Assembly: GCA_041687675.1 (NCBI GenBank)
Contig: JAWLBM010000015.1
Location: 29,697 to 93,696 of the forward strand
Length of the DNA: 64,000 nt
DNA from: JAWLBM01 sp041687675
GTDB taxonomy: Bacteria > Pseudomonadota > Alphaproteobacteria > Rhizobiales > Pleomorphomonadaceae
Direction of reading: 5' to 3'
Made by a program: the position numbers and the translations under genes. Position 1 is the stretch's first letter, and each line of letters begins with the position of its first letter. Of this stretch, positions 8,198 to 20,293 are shown in pieces. Below the pieces are notes generated by a model. That model had not been told where the DNA came from. It made no database searches and saw nothing but the letters and a program-made list of their open reading frames with translations.

Positions 8198-8983
8198 ATG
8201 CAGGATTCACATAGCTGGATGGAGTTCATGGACAGTCTGGCGGATGCCGCGGGGTCCGCCATCCTTCCCTATTTCCGAACCGGCATGGACATCGACAACA
8301 AGGCGGACAGTCACTTCGACCCGGTGACCGCCGCGGACCGGGCCGCCGAGGAGGCGATGCGGGCGCTGATCGAGGCCCGGCATCCTGGCCACGGGATCCT
8401 CGGCGAGGAGTTCGAGGCGACCCGCCTCGACGCCGAGAGCCTCTGGGTGCTCGACCCGATCGACGGCACCCGGGCCTTCATCTCCGGCCTGCCGGTCTGG
8501 GGCACGCTGATCGGGCTGAAGCACGCCGGCCGGCCGATCGCCGGGATGATGGCGCAGCCCTTCACGGGCGAGCGCTTCTTCGGCGACACCCGCTCGGCGG
8601 TCTACCGCGGCCCGGGCGGCGAGCGGCCGCTGAGGACGCGGTCCTGCGCCCGGCTCTCCGAGGCCACGCTGTTCACCACCTCGCCGCGGATCTTCCCGCC
8701 GCACGAGCAGCCGGTCTACGACAGCGTCGAGCGGGCGGTGCGGATGGCCCGCTATGGCGTCGACTGCTACGCCTACGCCATGCTGGCGGCCGGCAACATC
8801 GACGTCGTGGTGGAGAGCGGCCTCAAGGCCTTCGACATCGTCGCCCTGATCCCGGTGATCGAAGGCGCAGGCGGCGCCGTCACCAGCTGGACCGGGGGCG
8901 ACGCGTCGGAGGGCGGCCGGGTGGTGGCGAGCGGCGACCCACGGGTCCACGAGGAGGCGCTGCGGCTGCTGGCGGCGGCCTGA
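8198..8983 (+). CDS. hisN: Histidinol-phosphatase, inositol-monophosphatase family
   Basis: A 261-residue Mg-dependent phosphatase of the IMPase superfamily. Metal and catalytic motifs are present: DPVTAADRAAE, ILGEEF (residues about 67-72), the core WVLDPIDGTRAF (D86, D89) and the C-terminal GLKAFDIVAL. The DGTRAFISGLPVWGTLIGL segment resembles the HisN subgroup, which dephosphorylates histidinol phosphate in histidine biosynthesis; inositol-1-phosphatase (SuhB) is the alternative. An ATG at 8198 follows GGAGGAGC-type spacing (GCGGAGGAGCT). It ends 7 bp from a convergent hydrolase gene. The mmgR-type RNA is encoded upstream on the other strand. Confidence 0.85.
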   Translation: MQDSHSWMEFMDSLADAAGSAILPYFRTGMDIDNKADSHFDPVTAADRAAEEAMRALIEARHPGHGILGEEFEATRLDAESLWVLDPIDGTRAFISGLPVWGTLIGLKHAGRPIAGMMAQPFTGERFFGDTRSAVYRGPGGERPLRTRSCARLSEATLFTTSPRIFPPHEQPVYDSVERAVRMARYGVDCYAYAMLAAGNIDVVVESGLKAFDIVALIPVIEGAGGAVTSWTGGDASEGGRVVASGDPRVHEEALRLLAAA

Positions 8984-8990
8984 CCCGCCG

Positions 8991-10055
8991 TCAGACCGGC
9001 CCGCCGCCCGGCACGAAGGCGTCGAAGGCGGCCCAGAACTGGGCGGCGTAGAGGTCGCGCTCCATCATCAGTTCGTGGCGGGCGCCCGGCACCAGGACGT
9101 AGCCGGCTTGCGGCAGCCGCCGGGCCATCCGCTCGACGGCGAGCGGGGACACGACCCGGTCGGCGCCGGCGTTGACGAACAGCACCGGCAGGCGGACCGA
9201 CTTCGGGAACCGCCCGTCGTCGAACGCGGCGATCGCCCGCGCCGCGGCGTTGATCCAGCCGACCGTCGGCGCCCCCACCGAGAGATCCGGCCGCGACGCC
9301 GGGATCGCCATCATCATCTCGAAGCGGGCCGGGTCCTGGGTCAGCGGGTTGTCGGAGAAGAGCCGCGTCACCGCGTAGCGCCGCACCGGGCCGGGGATGT
9401 AGAGCCGGCCGAGGCCGAGCGCGGAGAGGAGCCCGGAGGTCGCGCGGATGGCGCCCGGGCCGAGCGGCGTCGCACCGAACCCGAGGAAGGGCGAGGCGAG
9501 CACCAGGCGCGAGAGCCAGGGCGTCAGCCGCGGCGCGGCCTGCAGCATCACCGTGCCGCCCATCGAGTGGGCGAGGCCGAAGTAGGGCGGCGGGCAGTCC
9601 GGCAGGGCGAGTTGCCGGCGCAGCGCCTCGACGTCGCGCTCGTAGTGGCGGAAGTCGCCGACGTGGCCCTTCATCGGGTTGCCGGCGAGCCGCTGCGAGC
9701 CCCCCTGCCCCCGCCAGTCCAGCGTGGCCACCACGAAGCCGCGCCGCTGCAGCCGGCCGATCGCGTGGAAATACTTCTCGATCTGCTCGCCGCGGCCCTG
9801 GAACAGGCAGACGGTGCCGGCCGCCGGAACGCCCGGCGCAGCGGCAAAGCGGGCCGCCCTCAGCCGGACGCCGTCGGCGGCGGTCAGCGGCACCACCACC
9901 GCACCGGGCGGCACCGGGTTCTCCGGGAGCGACAGGAGGTCCGTCGCGATGGCCTCGCGCGGGTTGGCGCGCAGCTCGCGAACGACTTCCCGACGCGACG
10001 GTCCGCCCTCCGGCGGAAGCACCGCATCGGCGGCCCCGAGCCCCTCTTGAACCAT
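8991..10055 (-). CDS. Alpha/beta hydrolase (lysophospholipase-like, serine aminopeptidase S33 type)
   Basis: A 354-residue cytoplasmic hydrolase without signal peptide. The nucleophile elbow is AHSMGG (S164), with oxyanion-type LFQGRGEQIEKY and the hallmark DWRGQGGSQR loop of monoglyceride/lysophospholipase (PldB) relatives. The acid is probably in NAGADRVVSP and the His in GARHELMME. Substrate is likely a monoacyl glycerol or lysophospholipid, by family only. The start at 10055 (MVQEGLGA) is preferred because GGGGAACG lies 7-10 nt upstream; ATGs at 10073 and 10115 are also in frame. It is divergent from the heat-shock gene and shares a 130-bp regulatory gap with it. Confidence 0.82.
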   Translation of the reverse strand: MVQEGLGAADAVLPPEGGPSRREVVRELRANPREAIATDLLSLPENPVPPGAVVVPLTAADGVRLRAARFAAAPGVPAAGTVCLFQGRGEQIEKYFHAIGRLQRRGFVVATLDWRGQGGSQRLAGNPMKGHVGDFRHYERDVEALRRQLALPDCPPPYFGLAHSMGGTVMLQAAPRLTPWLSRLVLASPFLGFGATPLGPGAIRATSGLLSALGLGRLYIPGPVRRYAVTRLFSDNPLTQDPARFEMMMAIPASRPDLSVGAPTVGWINAAARAIAAFDDGRFPKSVRLPVLFVNAGADRVVSPLAVERMARRLPQAGYVLVPGARHELMMERDLYAAQFWAAFDAFVPGGGPV

Positions 10056-10080
10056 CGAAACCGTTCCCCACATCAAGTCC

Positions 10081-10183
10081 GCGGACGCCCGCTCGGGGTC
10101 CGCGGACGGTACCACGGATCGGCCAGTCGGCGATCCCCTGCCGTCATGACGAGAGTTGTCGCTTCAACCGGAGGACAGTCAAA
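10081..10183 (+). promoter_or_regulatory. ROSE-type RNA thermometer before hsp20
   Basis: The leader has consecutive hairpins: GCGGAC/GTCCGC (10081-10103), GATCG/CGATC (10117-10135), a short CGTCATGACG, and a 3' hairpin 10158-10176 that sequesters the Shine-Dalgarno GGAGGA (10170-10175). In the last hairpin TCGCT faces the ribosome site with a bulged C and a G-G opposition, which is the conserved U-Y-G-C-U arrangement of ROSE elements. The loop is AACC. The start codon follows at 10184. Melting at heat-shock temperature would free the site. Pairing was traced by eye; the 5' boundary is approximate. Confidence 0.7.
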
Positions 10184-10648
10184 ATGCGTCACGTCGACTT
10201 CAGCCCGCTCTATCGCTCCACCGTCGGCTTCGACCGGCTCTTCACGATGCTGGACCAGATGGCGTCGAGCGACAGCGGTGCCCAGACCTACCCGCCCTAC
10301 AACATCGAGCGCACGGGCGAGAACGCCTACCGCATTACCATCGCCGTCGCCGGCTTCGCCGAGGGCGACCTCTCCATCGAGGCCCGCGAGCACCAGCTGA
10401 CGGTGAAGGGCGAGAAGAAGGTGGCCGAGAAGGAGGCCGGCGAGGTCCTCTACCGCGGCATCGCCTCGCGCGCCTTCGAGCGTCGCTTCCAGCTCGCCGA
10501 GCACGTCGAGGTGAAGGGCGCGAGCCTCGAGAACGGCCTTCTCCACATCGATCTCGTCCGCGAGATCCCGGAGAACAAGAAGTCCCGCGCCATTCCGATC
10601 GGCCGCGCCGACGCGCCGAAGGAGATCGAGGGCGAGACGGTCAACTGA
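10184..10648 (+). CDS. Small heat-shock protein Hsp20 (IbpA-like)
   Basis: A 154-residue alpha-crystallin-domain chaperone. The N-terminal arm (VDFSPLYRSTVGFDRLFTML) is typical of IbpA/HspH class A proteins. The beta-sandwich domain runs from about YPPYNIERTG to IDLVREIPE, with the conserved ENGLLHIDL (A-x-x-x-N-G-x-L-type) motif and a C-terminal RAIPIG that is the I-x-I/V anchoring tail. It holds unfolding proteins for DnaK/ClpB. The strong site GGAGGA sits 8 nt before the ATG but is occluded in the thermometer fold. An intrinsic terminator follows, so the gene is probably a single-gene transcript. Confidence 0.95.
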   Translation: MRHVDFSPLYRSTVGFDRLFTMLDQMASSDSGAQTYPPYNIERTGENAYRITIAVAGFAEGDLSIEAREHQLTVKGEKKVAEKEAGEVLYRGIASRAFERRFQLAEHVEVKGASLENGLLHIDLVREIPENKKSRAIPIGRADAPKEIEGETVN

Positions 10649-10681
10649 TCGCCGCTCCGCGGCAGGATCTGGACCTTCAGA

Positions 10682-10711
10682 GGGCGTCCCGGGAGACCGG
10701 GGCGCCCTTTT
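10682..10711 (+). terminator. Intrinsic terminator of hsp20
   Basis: An 11-bp stem (10682-10692 with 10697-10707, one G-T wobble) with a GAGA loop is followed by TTTT. It lies 33 bp past the hsp20 stop, between hsp20 and the convergent threonine aldolase gene. Confidence 0.8.
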
Positions 10712-10723
10712 CCGTGTCCGGGC

Positions 10724-11767
10724 TCAGCCGGCTAGCACCTCGAGGAAGCGATCCACCTCCTCCCCGGTGGTGGCGAAGCTGGTGACGAGGCGGACGAGGC
10801 GGCCGTCCTCCACCGGGCCGTCGGCCGGCGAGGCCGGCCAGGGGTAGAACCTCGCGCCGGCCGATTCGAGCCGCGCCGCCGCGGCCGGCTCCAGCACCGG
10901 GAAGACCTCGTTCGCCTGCGGCTCGACGAGGAGCCGCCCGCGGCCGCTCGCGACAATGCTGTCGGCGAGGCGGCGGGCCATGGCGTTGGCGTGGCGGGCG
11001 TTGGCCAGCCAGTGGTCGCCCCGGAAGTAGCCCTGGAACTGGGCCGCGACGAAGCGGGACTTGGAGAACAGCTGGCCCGCCCGCTTGCGGGCATAGGCAA
11101 GGTCCTCGGCGCGCGCGGTGTCGAACAGGACCACCGCCTCCGCGCACCAGCAGCCGTTCTTGGTGCCCCCGAAGGAGACGACGTCCACCCCCGCCTTCCA
11201 GGTCATCTCCGCCGGCGTGCAGCCGAGCGAGACCAGCGCGTTGGCGAAGCGCGCGCCGTCCATGTGGACGCCGAGGCCGTGCTCGCGCGCCACCGCCGAG
11301 ATGGCGGCGATCTCATCCGGGGTATAGACGGTGCCGAGTTCGCTCGCCTGGGTCAGCGACACGGCCACCGGCCGGCCGTGGTGGACCGACAGCGGCAGGT
11401 AGTGACGCACCGCCGCCTCGACGGAGGCCGCGTCGAGCTTCGCCGCCCGGCCCGGCACCGGGTGCAGGCGGCCGCCGGTGAGCGCCTCGACGCCGCCGGC
11501 CTCGTCGGCATGGACGTGCGCCGTCTCGTGGCAGATCACCACGCCGGCTCGCTTCATCAGCGTGTCGAGGGAGAGCGCATTGGCGGCCGACCCGGTCGCC
11601 ACGAAGAAGACGGCCACATCTCGCTCGAACAGGCGGGAGAAGGTCTCGGCCACCTCGGCCGAGGCCGTGTCGGAGCCATAGGCGGGAACGGCCCCGGCCG
11701 CGGCGGCGGCAAGGGCCTCGGAGACGGCGGGGGACGCGCCCGCCCAGTTGTCGCTGGCGAAGTTCAT
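10724..11767 (-). CDS. ltaE: Low-specificity L-threonine aldolase
   Basis: A 347-residue fold-type I PLP enzyme that cleaves L-threonine/allo-threonine to glycine and acetaldehyde. The N-terminus MNFASDNWAGASP starts at the FxSDN motif of the family. Other marks are ATGSAANALSL (phosphate-binding loop), ICHETAHVHADEAG, the His/Asp site GVHMDGARFANAL and the Schiff-base lysine K203 in VSFGGTKNG. Length fits the family. It is convergent with hsp20. About 500 bp of non-coding sequence separates its start from gltB. Confidence 0.92.
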   Translation of the reverse strand: MNFASDNWAGASPAVSEALAAAAAGAVPAYGSDTASAEVAETFSRLFERDVAVFFVATGSAANALSLDTLMKRAGVVICHETAHVHADEAGGVEALTGGRLHPVPGRAAKLDAASVEAAVRHYLPLSVHHGRPVAVSLTQASELGTVYTPDEIAAISAVAREHGLGVHMDGARFANALVSLGCTPAEMTWKAGVDVVSFGGTKNGCWCAEAVVLFDTARAEDLAYARKRAGQLFSKSRFVAAQFQGYFRGDHWLANARHANAMARRLADSIVASGRGRLLVEPQANEVFPVLEPAAAARLESAGARFYPWPASPADGPVEDGRLVRLVTSFATTGEEVDRFLEVLAG

Positions 11768-12270
11768 GCCGCCGGTCTTAACCGTCCCGCCGGTCCTCCG
11801 GAAGCCGCCGGTCGCATTTTTGCAGCGCGAAAATGGGACAGGATAGTTGACGCGAAACCATGGTTATGCGAGTTACGCATCACGCATGCGGATCTGCGAT
11901 AGATGGCGCGACCGCGGCGCCGTTCGCGTCGGTTGCGACGGGAGGGGTGGGCGCGGCAGACTGCGCGCGGACCGGCCTTTCCGGCGCCGCGCCTTGCGGG
12001 CGGCGCGCGAGGGCGCTAGTTCCCGCAGGCCCGCAACCGGCCGGGCGGTTCCGGGGTGACCCGACCGGTCATGACGCCCGCCGCCGCGGACCGGCGGCAG
12101 GCCAGCGTTTTCGCCCGGGAGGAGACACCGGGACGTTCATGAAGCCGACGGTCGCCGGTCGGTCGAGCCGCATCGCCGGATGCGACCCGATGCGATGGCG
12201 GTCCGCCCGGCAACGAGGTTTCCGACCGCGGCGGCGGCACGCGCCCGCGGTCCAGATTGGGGATGGCGAG
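11768..12270. other. Divergent intergenic region upstream of gltB
   Basis: No convincing gene is seen here; open frames through it are GC-rich extensions of gltB. An AT-richer patch at about 11815-11895 contains TTGACG (11847-11852, possible -35 toward gltB) and the inverted repeat ATGCG-AGTTA-CGCAT, which could be part of a promoter/operator. No clear -10 was found. The rest is GC-rich without recognisable structure. Confidence 0.4.
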
Positions 12271-16977
<4,707 letters not shown>

Positions 16978-17005
16978 TAGGATGGATCGGACGACGGAGG
17001 AAGGC

Positions 17006-17230
17006 ATGGATCATCCGCGCATCGTATCCAACCCGGCGGTGATGATGGGTAAGCCGGTGATCCGGGGCACGCGGATCACGGTCGAGCTCATCCTGCGGAC
17101 CCTTGCAGCCGGACACTCGATCGACTTCATCCTCGACCAGTACGAGCACCTAACCCGGGAGGATGTGCTGGCGGCGCTGGAGTTCGCGGCGTCCTACATG
17201 GCCGACGAAGTGGTCGCGGCGGCAGAGTGA
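17006..17230 (+). CDS. DUF433 antitoxin
   Basis: A 74-residue protein of the DUF433 family (winged/HTH-like antitoxins). The signature NPAVMMGKPVIRGTRITVELIL with the following AAGHSIDFILDQYEHLTREDVLAALEFA-type helices is present in order. DUF433 proteins are the usual partners of DUF5615 PIN-like toxins. The start at 17006 has a strong site GGAGGAA 4 nt away; an ATG at 16982, overlapping the gltB stop, is less likely. It lies 28 bp after gltB and 1 bp before its partner, so the pair appears to be a bicistron inserted within the glt operon. It likely binds both the toxin and its own promoter. Confidence 0.85.
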   Translation: MDHPRIVSNPAVMMGKPVIRGTRITVELILRTLAAGHSIDFILDQYEHLTREDVLAALEFAASYMADEVVAAAE

Positions 17231-17231
17231 A

Positions 17232-17588
17232 ATGGATTTCCTGGCCGACGAGAACGTCTGGAAGCTGCTTGTCCGTGCGCTCCAGGCCAGGGGTCACGAT
17301 GTCGACCGCCCCGGCGAGGACCATCGCGGCGTCGACGACCACGATGTCCTGGCGCGGGCCTCGGCGGAGAGCAGGATCCTGCTGACCGAGGACAAGGATT
17401 TCGGGCATCTGGTCTTCGGGCTGTCGAGACCGGCGCACGGGGTGGTGATGGTCCACTTCAACCGGTTCCGAACCGCCCCGGAAGACACCGTCCGCGAGAT
17501 CGTCGATGCGATCGAGCGGCAGGGCGAGGACCTGGTCGGATCGCTGACGGTCATAGAACCGAACCGGACGCGCCGAAGAAAACTCTGA
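17232..17588 (+). CDS. DUF5615 PIN-like toxin
   Basis: A 118-residue protein beginning MDFLADENV, the acidic N-terminal motif of DUF5615 (Mut7-C/PIN-like) proteins. Other family marks are LQARGHDVDRPGED, DHDVLARASAESRILLTEDKDFG (acidic cluster plus D-K-D-F-G) and HGVVMVHFNR. PIN-like folds are metal-dependent RNases, so an mRNA- or tRNA-cleaving toxin is inferred; the target is unknown. All expected acidic residues seem intact, so it looks functional. It starts 1 bp after the antitoxin stop and ends 50 bp before gltD. Confidence 0.83.
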   Translation: MDFLADENVWKLLVRALQARGHDVDRPGEDHRGVDDHDVLARASAESRILLTEDKDFGHLVFGLSRPAHGVVMVHFNRFRTAPEDTVREIVDAIERQGEDLVGSLTVIEPNRTRRRKL

Positions 17589-17638
17589 TCGACCGGCCGT
17601 GCGCCGCCACGACGACACCAAGACGGACTGAGGACACC

Positions 17639-19072
17639 ATGGGCAAGGTCACAGGCTTTCTCGAGATTGACCGGCAGGACCAGAAGTACCAGCCGGCGTC
17701 GGACCGCATCCGGCACTTCCGCGAGTTCACGCTGCCGATGTCCGAGCCGGAGGTCGGCCGGCAGGCGGCGCGCTGCATGGACTGCGGCATCCCCTACTGC
17801 CATGGCCCCACGGGCTGCCCGGTGCACAACCAGATCCCGGACTGGAACGACCTCGTCTACTCCGGCGACTGGGAGGAGGCCTCGCGCAACCTCCACTCCA
17901 CCAACAACTTCCCGGAGTTCACCGGCCGCATCTGCCCGGCGCCCTGCGAGGAGGCCTGCACCCTCAACCTCGAGGACGTGCCGGTCGCCATCAAGACCGT
18001 CGAGCAGGCGATCGCCGACAAGGCCTGGGAGATGGGCTGGATCACCCCGCAGGTGCCGCTCGTGCGCACCGGCAAGTCGGTCGCCGTCATCGGCTCCGGC
18101 CCCGCCGGCATGGCCGCGGCGCAGCAACTCGCCCGCGCCGGGCACGACGTCCACCTCTACGAGCGCGAGCCCAGGGCCGGCGGCCTGATGCGCTACGGCA
18201 TCCCGGACTTCAAGATGGAGAAGTACGGCATCGACCGGCGCGTCGCGCAGATGACGGCCGAGGGCGTCACCTTCCACTTCGGCGTCGACGTCGGCGTCAC
18301 CACCAGCCTCGAGGAACTGGAGGCCAGGCACGACGCGGTGCTGATCGCCGCCGGCGCCGAGACGCCGCGCGACCCCGGCATGCCGGGCCAGGACCTCGCC
18401 GGGTGCCACTACGCGATGCCCTTCCTCGTCCAGCAGAACCGCCGCATCGGCGGCGAGGACGTCTCGGGCGAGGAGCCGATCCTCGCCTCCGGCAAGCACG
18501 TGGTGGTGATCGGCGGCGGCGACACCGCCTCCGACTGCATCGGCACGTCCTTCCGCCAGGGCGCCCTGTCGGTGACCCAGCTCGACATCCGTCCGATGCC
18601 GCCGATGAGGGAGGACAAGCTCCGGGTGTGGCCCTACTGGCCGACCAAGTTCCGCACCTCCTCCAGCCAGGCGGAGGGCGCCGAGCGCGAGTTCTCGGCG
18701 GCGACGCTGGAGATCGTCGGCGACAAGCGCGGCCGCGTCAACGGCGTCAAGTGCGCCCGGGTGGACGAGAAGCGGGCGCCGATCCCGGGCACCGAGTTCA
18801 TCATCCGCGCCGACCTCGTGCTGATCGCCATCGGCTTCTCCGGCCCGATGGAGGGCACCTACCTCGCCGGCCCCGGGTCGGACATCGCCCGCGACCGGCG
18901 CGGCAACGTGCTCGCCGACACGGAGAGCTACGCGACGTCGCGGCCGAAGCTGTTCGCCGCCGGCGACGTGCGCCGCGGCCAGAGCCTCGTCGTGTGGGCG
19001 ATCCGGGAGGGCCGGCAGGCGGCACGGGCGATCGACGAATTCCTGATGGGGGAGACGCAGCTTCCGAGGTGA
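17639..19072 (+). CDS. gltD: Glutamate synthase small subunit
   Basis: A 477-residue FAD/NADPH oxidoreductase that feeds electrons to GltB. The N-terminal part holds the cysteine clusters for two 4Fe-4S centres (ARCMDCGIPYCHGPTGCPVHN; GRICPAPCEEACTLN). The FAD Rossmann motif is VAVIGSGPAGMAAAQQLA and the NADPH motif is VVVIGGGDTASDCIG. The C-terminal FAD contact is LFAAGDVRRGQSLVVWAI. It lies on the same strand as gltB but about 660 bp downstream, with the toxin-antitoxin pair in between; a site AGGACACC precedes the ATG. Confidence 0.96.
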   Translation: MGKVTGFLEIDRQDQKYQPASDRIRHFREFTLPMSEPEVGRQAARCMDCGIPYCHGPTGCPVHNQIPDWNDLVYSGDWEEASRNLHSTNNFPEFTGRICPAPCEEACTLNLEDVPVAIKTVEQAIADKAWEMGWITPQVPLVRTGKSVAVIGSGPAGMAAAQQLARAGHDVHLYEREPRAGGLMRYGIPDFKMEKYGIDRRVAQMTAEGVTFHFGVDVGVTTSLEELEARHDAVLIAAGAETPRDPGMPGQDLAGCHYAMPFLVQQNRRIGGEDVSGEEPILASGKHVVVIGGGDTASDCIGTSFRQGALSVTQLDIRPMPPMREDKLRVWPYWPTKFRTSSSQAEGAEREFSAATLEIVGDKRGRVNGVKCARVDEKRAPIPGTEFIIRADLVLIAIGFSGPMEGTYLAGPGSDIARDRRGNVLADTESYATSRPKLFAAGDVRRGQSLVVWAIREGRQAARAIDEFLMGETQLPR

Positions 19073-19126
19073 CCGGCACGCTGGCCCGGGCATCGCGTCC
19101 GCCCCGGCTTCGACTGGCCAGGCGGG

Positions 19127-20263
19127 TCACTCCACGCGGAGGTCGTCCGCCCGGCCCGTCACGGGCTCCAGCGGACGGCCGAGCACGACGAGGCCGTGCA
19201 GCGGCGTGCCGTCCTTGGGGGCCGCCACCGTGGCGGGGCCGGCGAGGTCCTCGTCGAGGCCGACCTCGGGATCGGTCAGCGACATCACCAGGCCGTCGCC
19301 GGAGGTGACCGGCAGGACGAGGCCGGGGCTGCCGCGCTCGATCCAGGACCGGATCTCCTGCTCGACGTAGAAGGCGAGCTTGCGGCTGCCGGACTGGGTG
19401 AAGCCGATGCCGTCGTTGAGCCGCAGCTGCCGCGTCTGGCCGCCGACGTCCGGGCCGGAGGCCGCATAGCCGCCGGTCTCGTCGGCGAATTCGTTCCAGA
19501 TGTTGACGTAGGTGACGAAGGCCGACTGCGCCTCCTGCCGGTAGAGATCGTCGAGATAGGCGAAGTCGGTGGTCAGGTCGATGTCCTCCATCGGCACGAG
19601 GCCGACCACGAACACCGGCACGTTGCGCGAGCGCGCCGCGAGCAGCAGGGCCCGGAAGCGCTCGCGGTAGATCCTCTCCCAGCCCTCGGTCCGGAACGCC
19701 GCCTCCGAGCCGCCCGCCGTGATCGGCCGCATGTCCGCGAGGCCGAGCATCACCACCACCGCGTCGGCAGGGGTGGCGCCGGAGAGGTTCTCCCGAACCC
19801 GCGCCACCCAGTCCACCGGCTCGTCGTCGGCAAGGCCGCTGCCCTCCACGGCCGCCCCGTCGATGCGCACGTCCGGGGTGTCGGCGAAGGCGACGTCGAG
19901 GCCGCGGGTGAGGTTCTCGGCGAGCGCGTCGCCGACGACCAGAATCCGCCGGGCGTCCGGGTTCTTGGGGGCGATCGCCTCCTGCTTGGGCAATTCGATC
20001 CGCTTCGGCGCGGTCTGGTCCGAGCTGCGCGGAGTGGCCGCCGGCTGGCGGGTGTCGCGCGGCACGCGGATCACCTGCGCGGGCGGCTCGGGCTGGGACG
20101 GCTGGCGCCTGAGGCCGAAGAGACGCAGGATGAAGGGCGTGTCGTCGGCTTGCGCCAGGACGATCGGCGGGCGCGCGGGATCCGTGCCCTCAGCCGCAAC
20201 CGGGTGCGGGAGGATGGCGAGGGCGACGACGATCGCCGCCGACGTGAGCGCGCAGACGCGCAT
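19127..20263 (-). CDS. Periplasmic DUF459 (SGNH-like) protein lacking the GDSL serine
   Basis: A 378-residue exported protein with a signal peptide (ALTSAAIVVALAILPHPVAA) and a Pro/Gln-rich linker (about residues 50-100), then a DUF459/SGNH-hydrolase fold. The block I motif reads ILVVGDALAENL, so the usual catalytic Ser of G-D-S-L is Ala113. Later blocks (VVVMLGLADMRP, and LNDGIGFTQSGSRKLAFYVEQEI) keep the fold, but the C-terminal D-x-x-H dyad is also replaced (DGIGFTQSG). Either it is a non-catalytic sugar- or acyl-binding relative or it uses a changed mechanism. It is followed on the same strand, upstream, by the MltB-type transglycosylase, which suggests an envelope role. Confidence 0.78.
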   Translation of the reverse strand: MRVCALTSAAIVVALAILPHPVAAEGTDPARPPIVLAQADDTPFILRLFGLRRQPSQPEPPAQVIRVPRDTRQPAATPRSSDQTAPKRIELPKQEAIAPKNPDARRILVVGDALAENLTRGLDVAFADTPDVRIDGAAVEGSGLADDEPVDWVARVRENLSGATPADAVVVMLGLADMRPITAGGSEAAFRTEGWERIYRERFRALLLAARSRNVPVFVVGLVPMEDIDLTTDFAYLDDLYRQEAQSAFVTYVNIWNEFADETGGYAASGPDVGGQTRQLRLNDGIGFTQSGSRKLAFYVEQEIRSWIERGSPGLVLPVTSGDGLVMSLTDPEVGLDEDLAGPATVAAPKDGTPLHGLVVLGRPLEPVTGRADDLRVE

Positions 20264-20293
20264 CGGATCTCCCCGGGTTGGCAGCTGCCTCGG

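Noticed and set aside
11860..12270. N-terminal extension of GltB by up to 137 residues
   Set aside because: The extra sequence has no family match and no ribosome site; GltB relatives have a short propeptide before the catalytic Cys.
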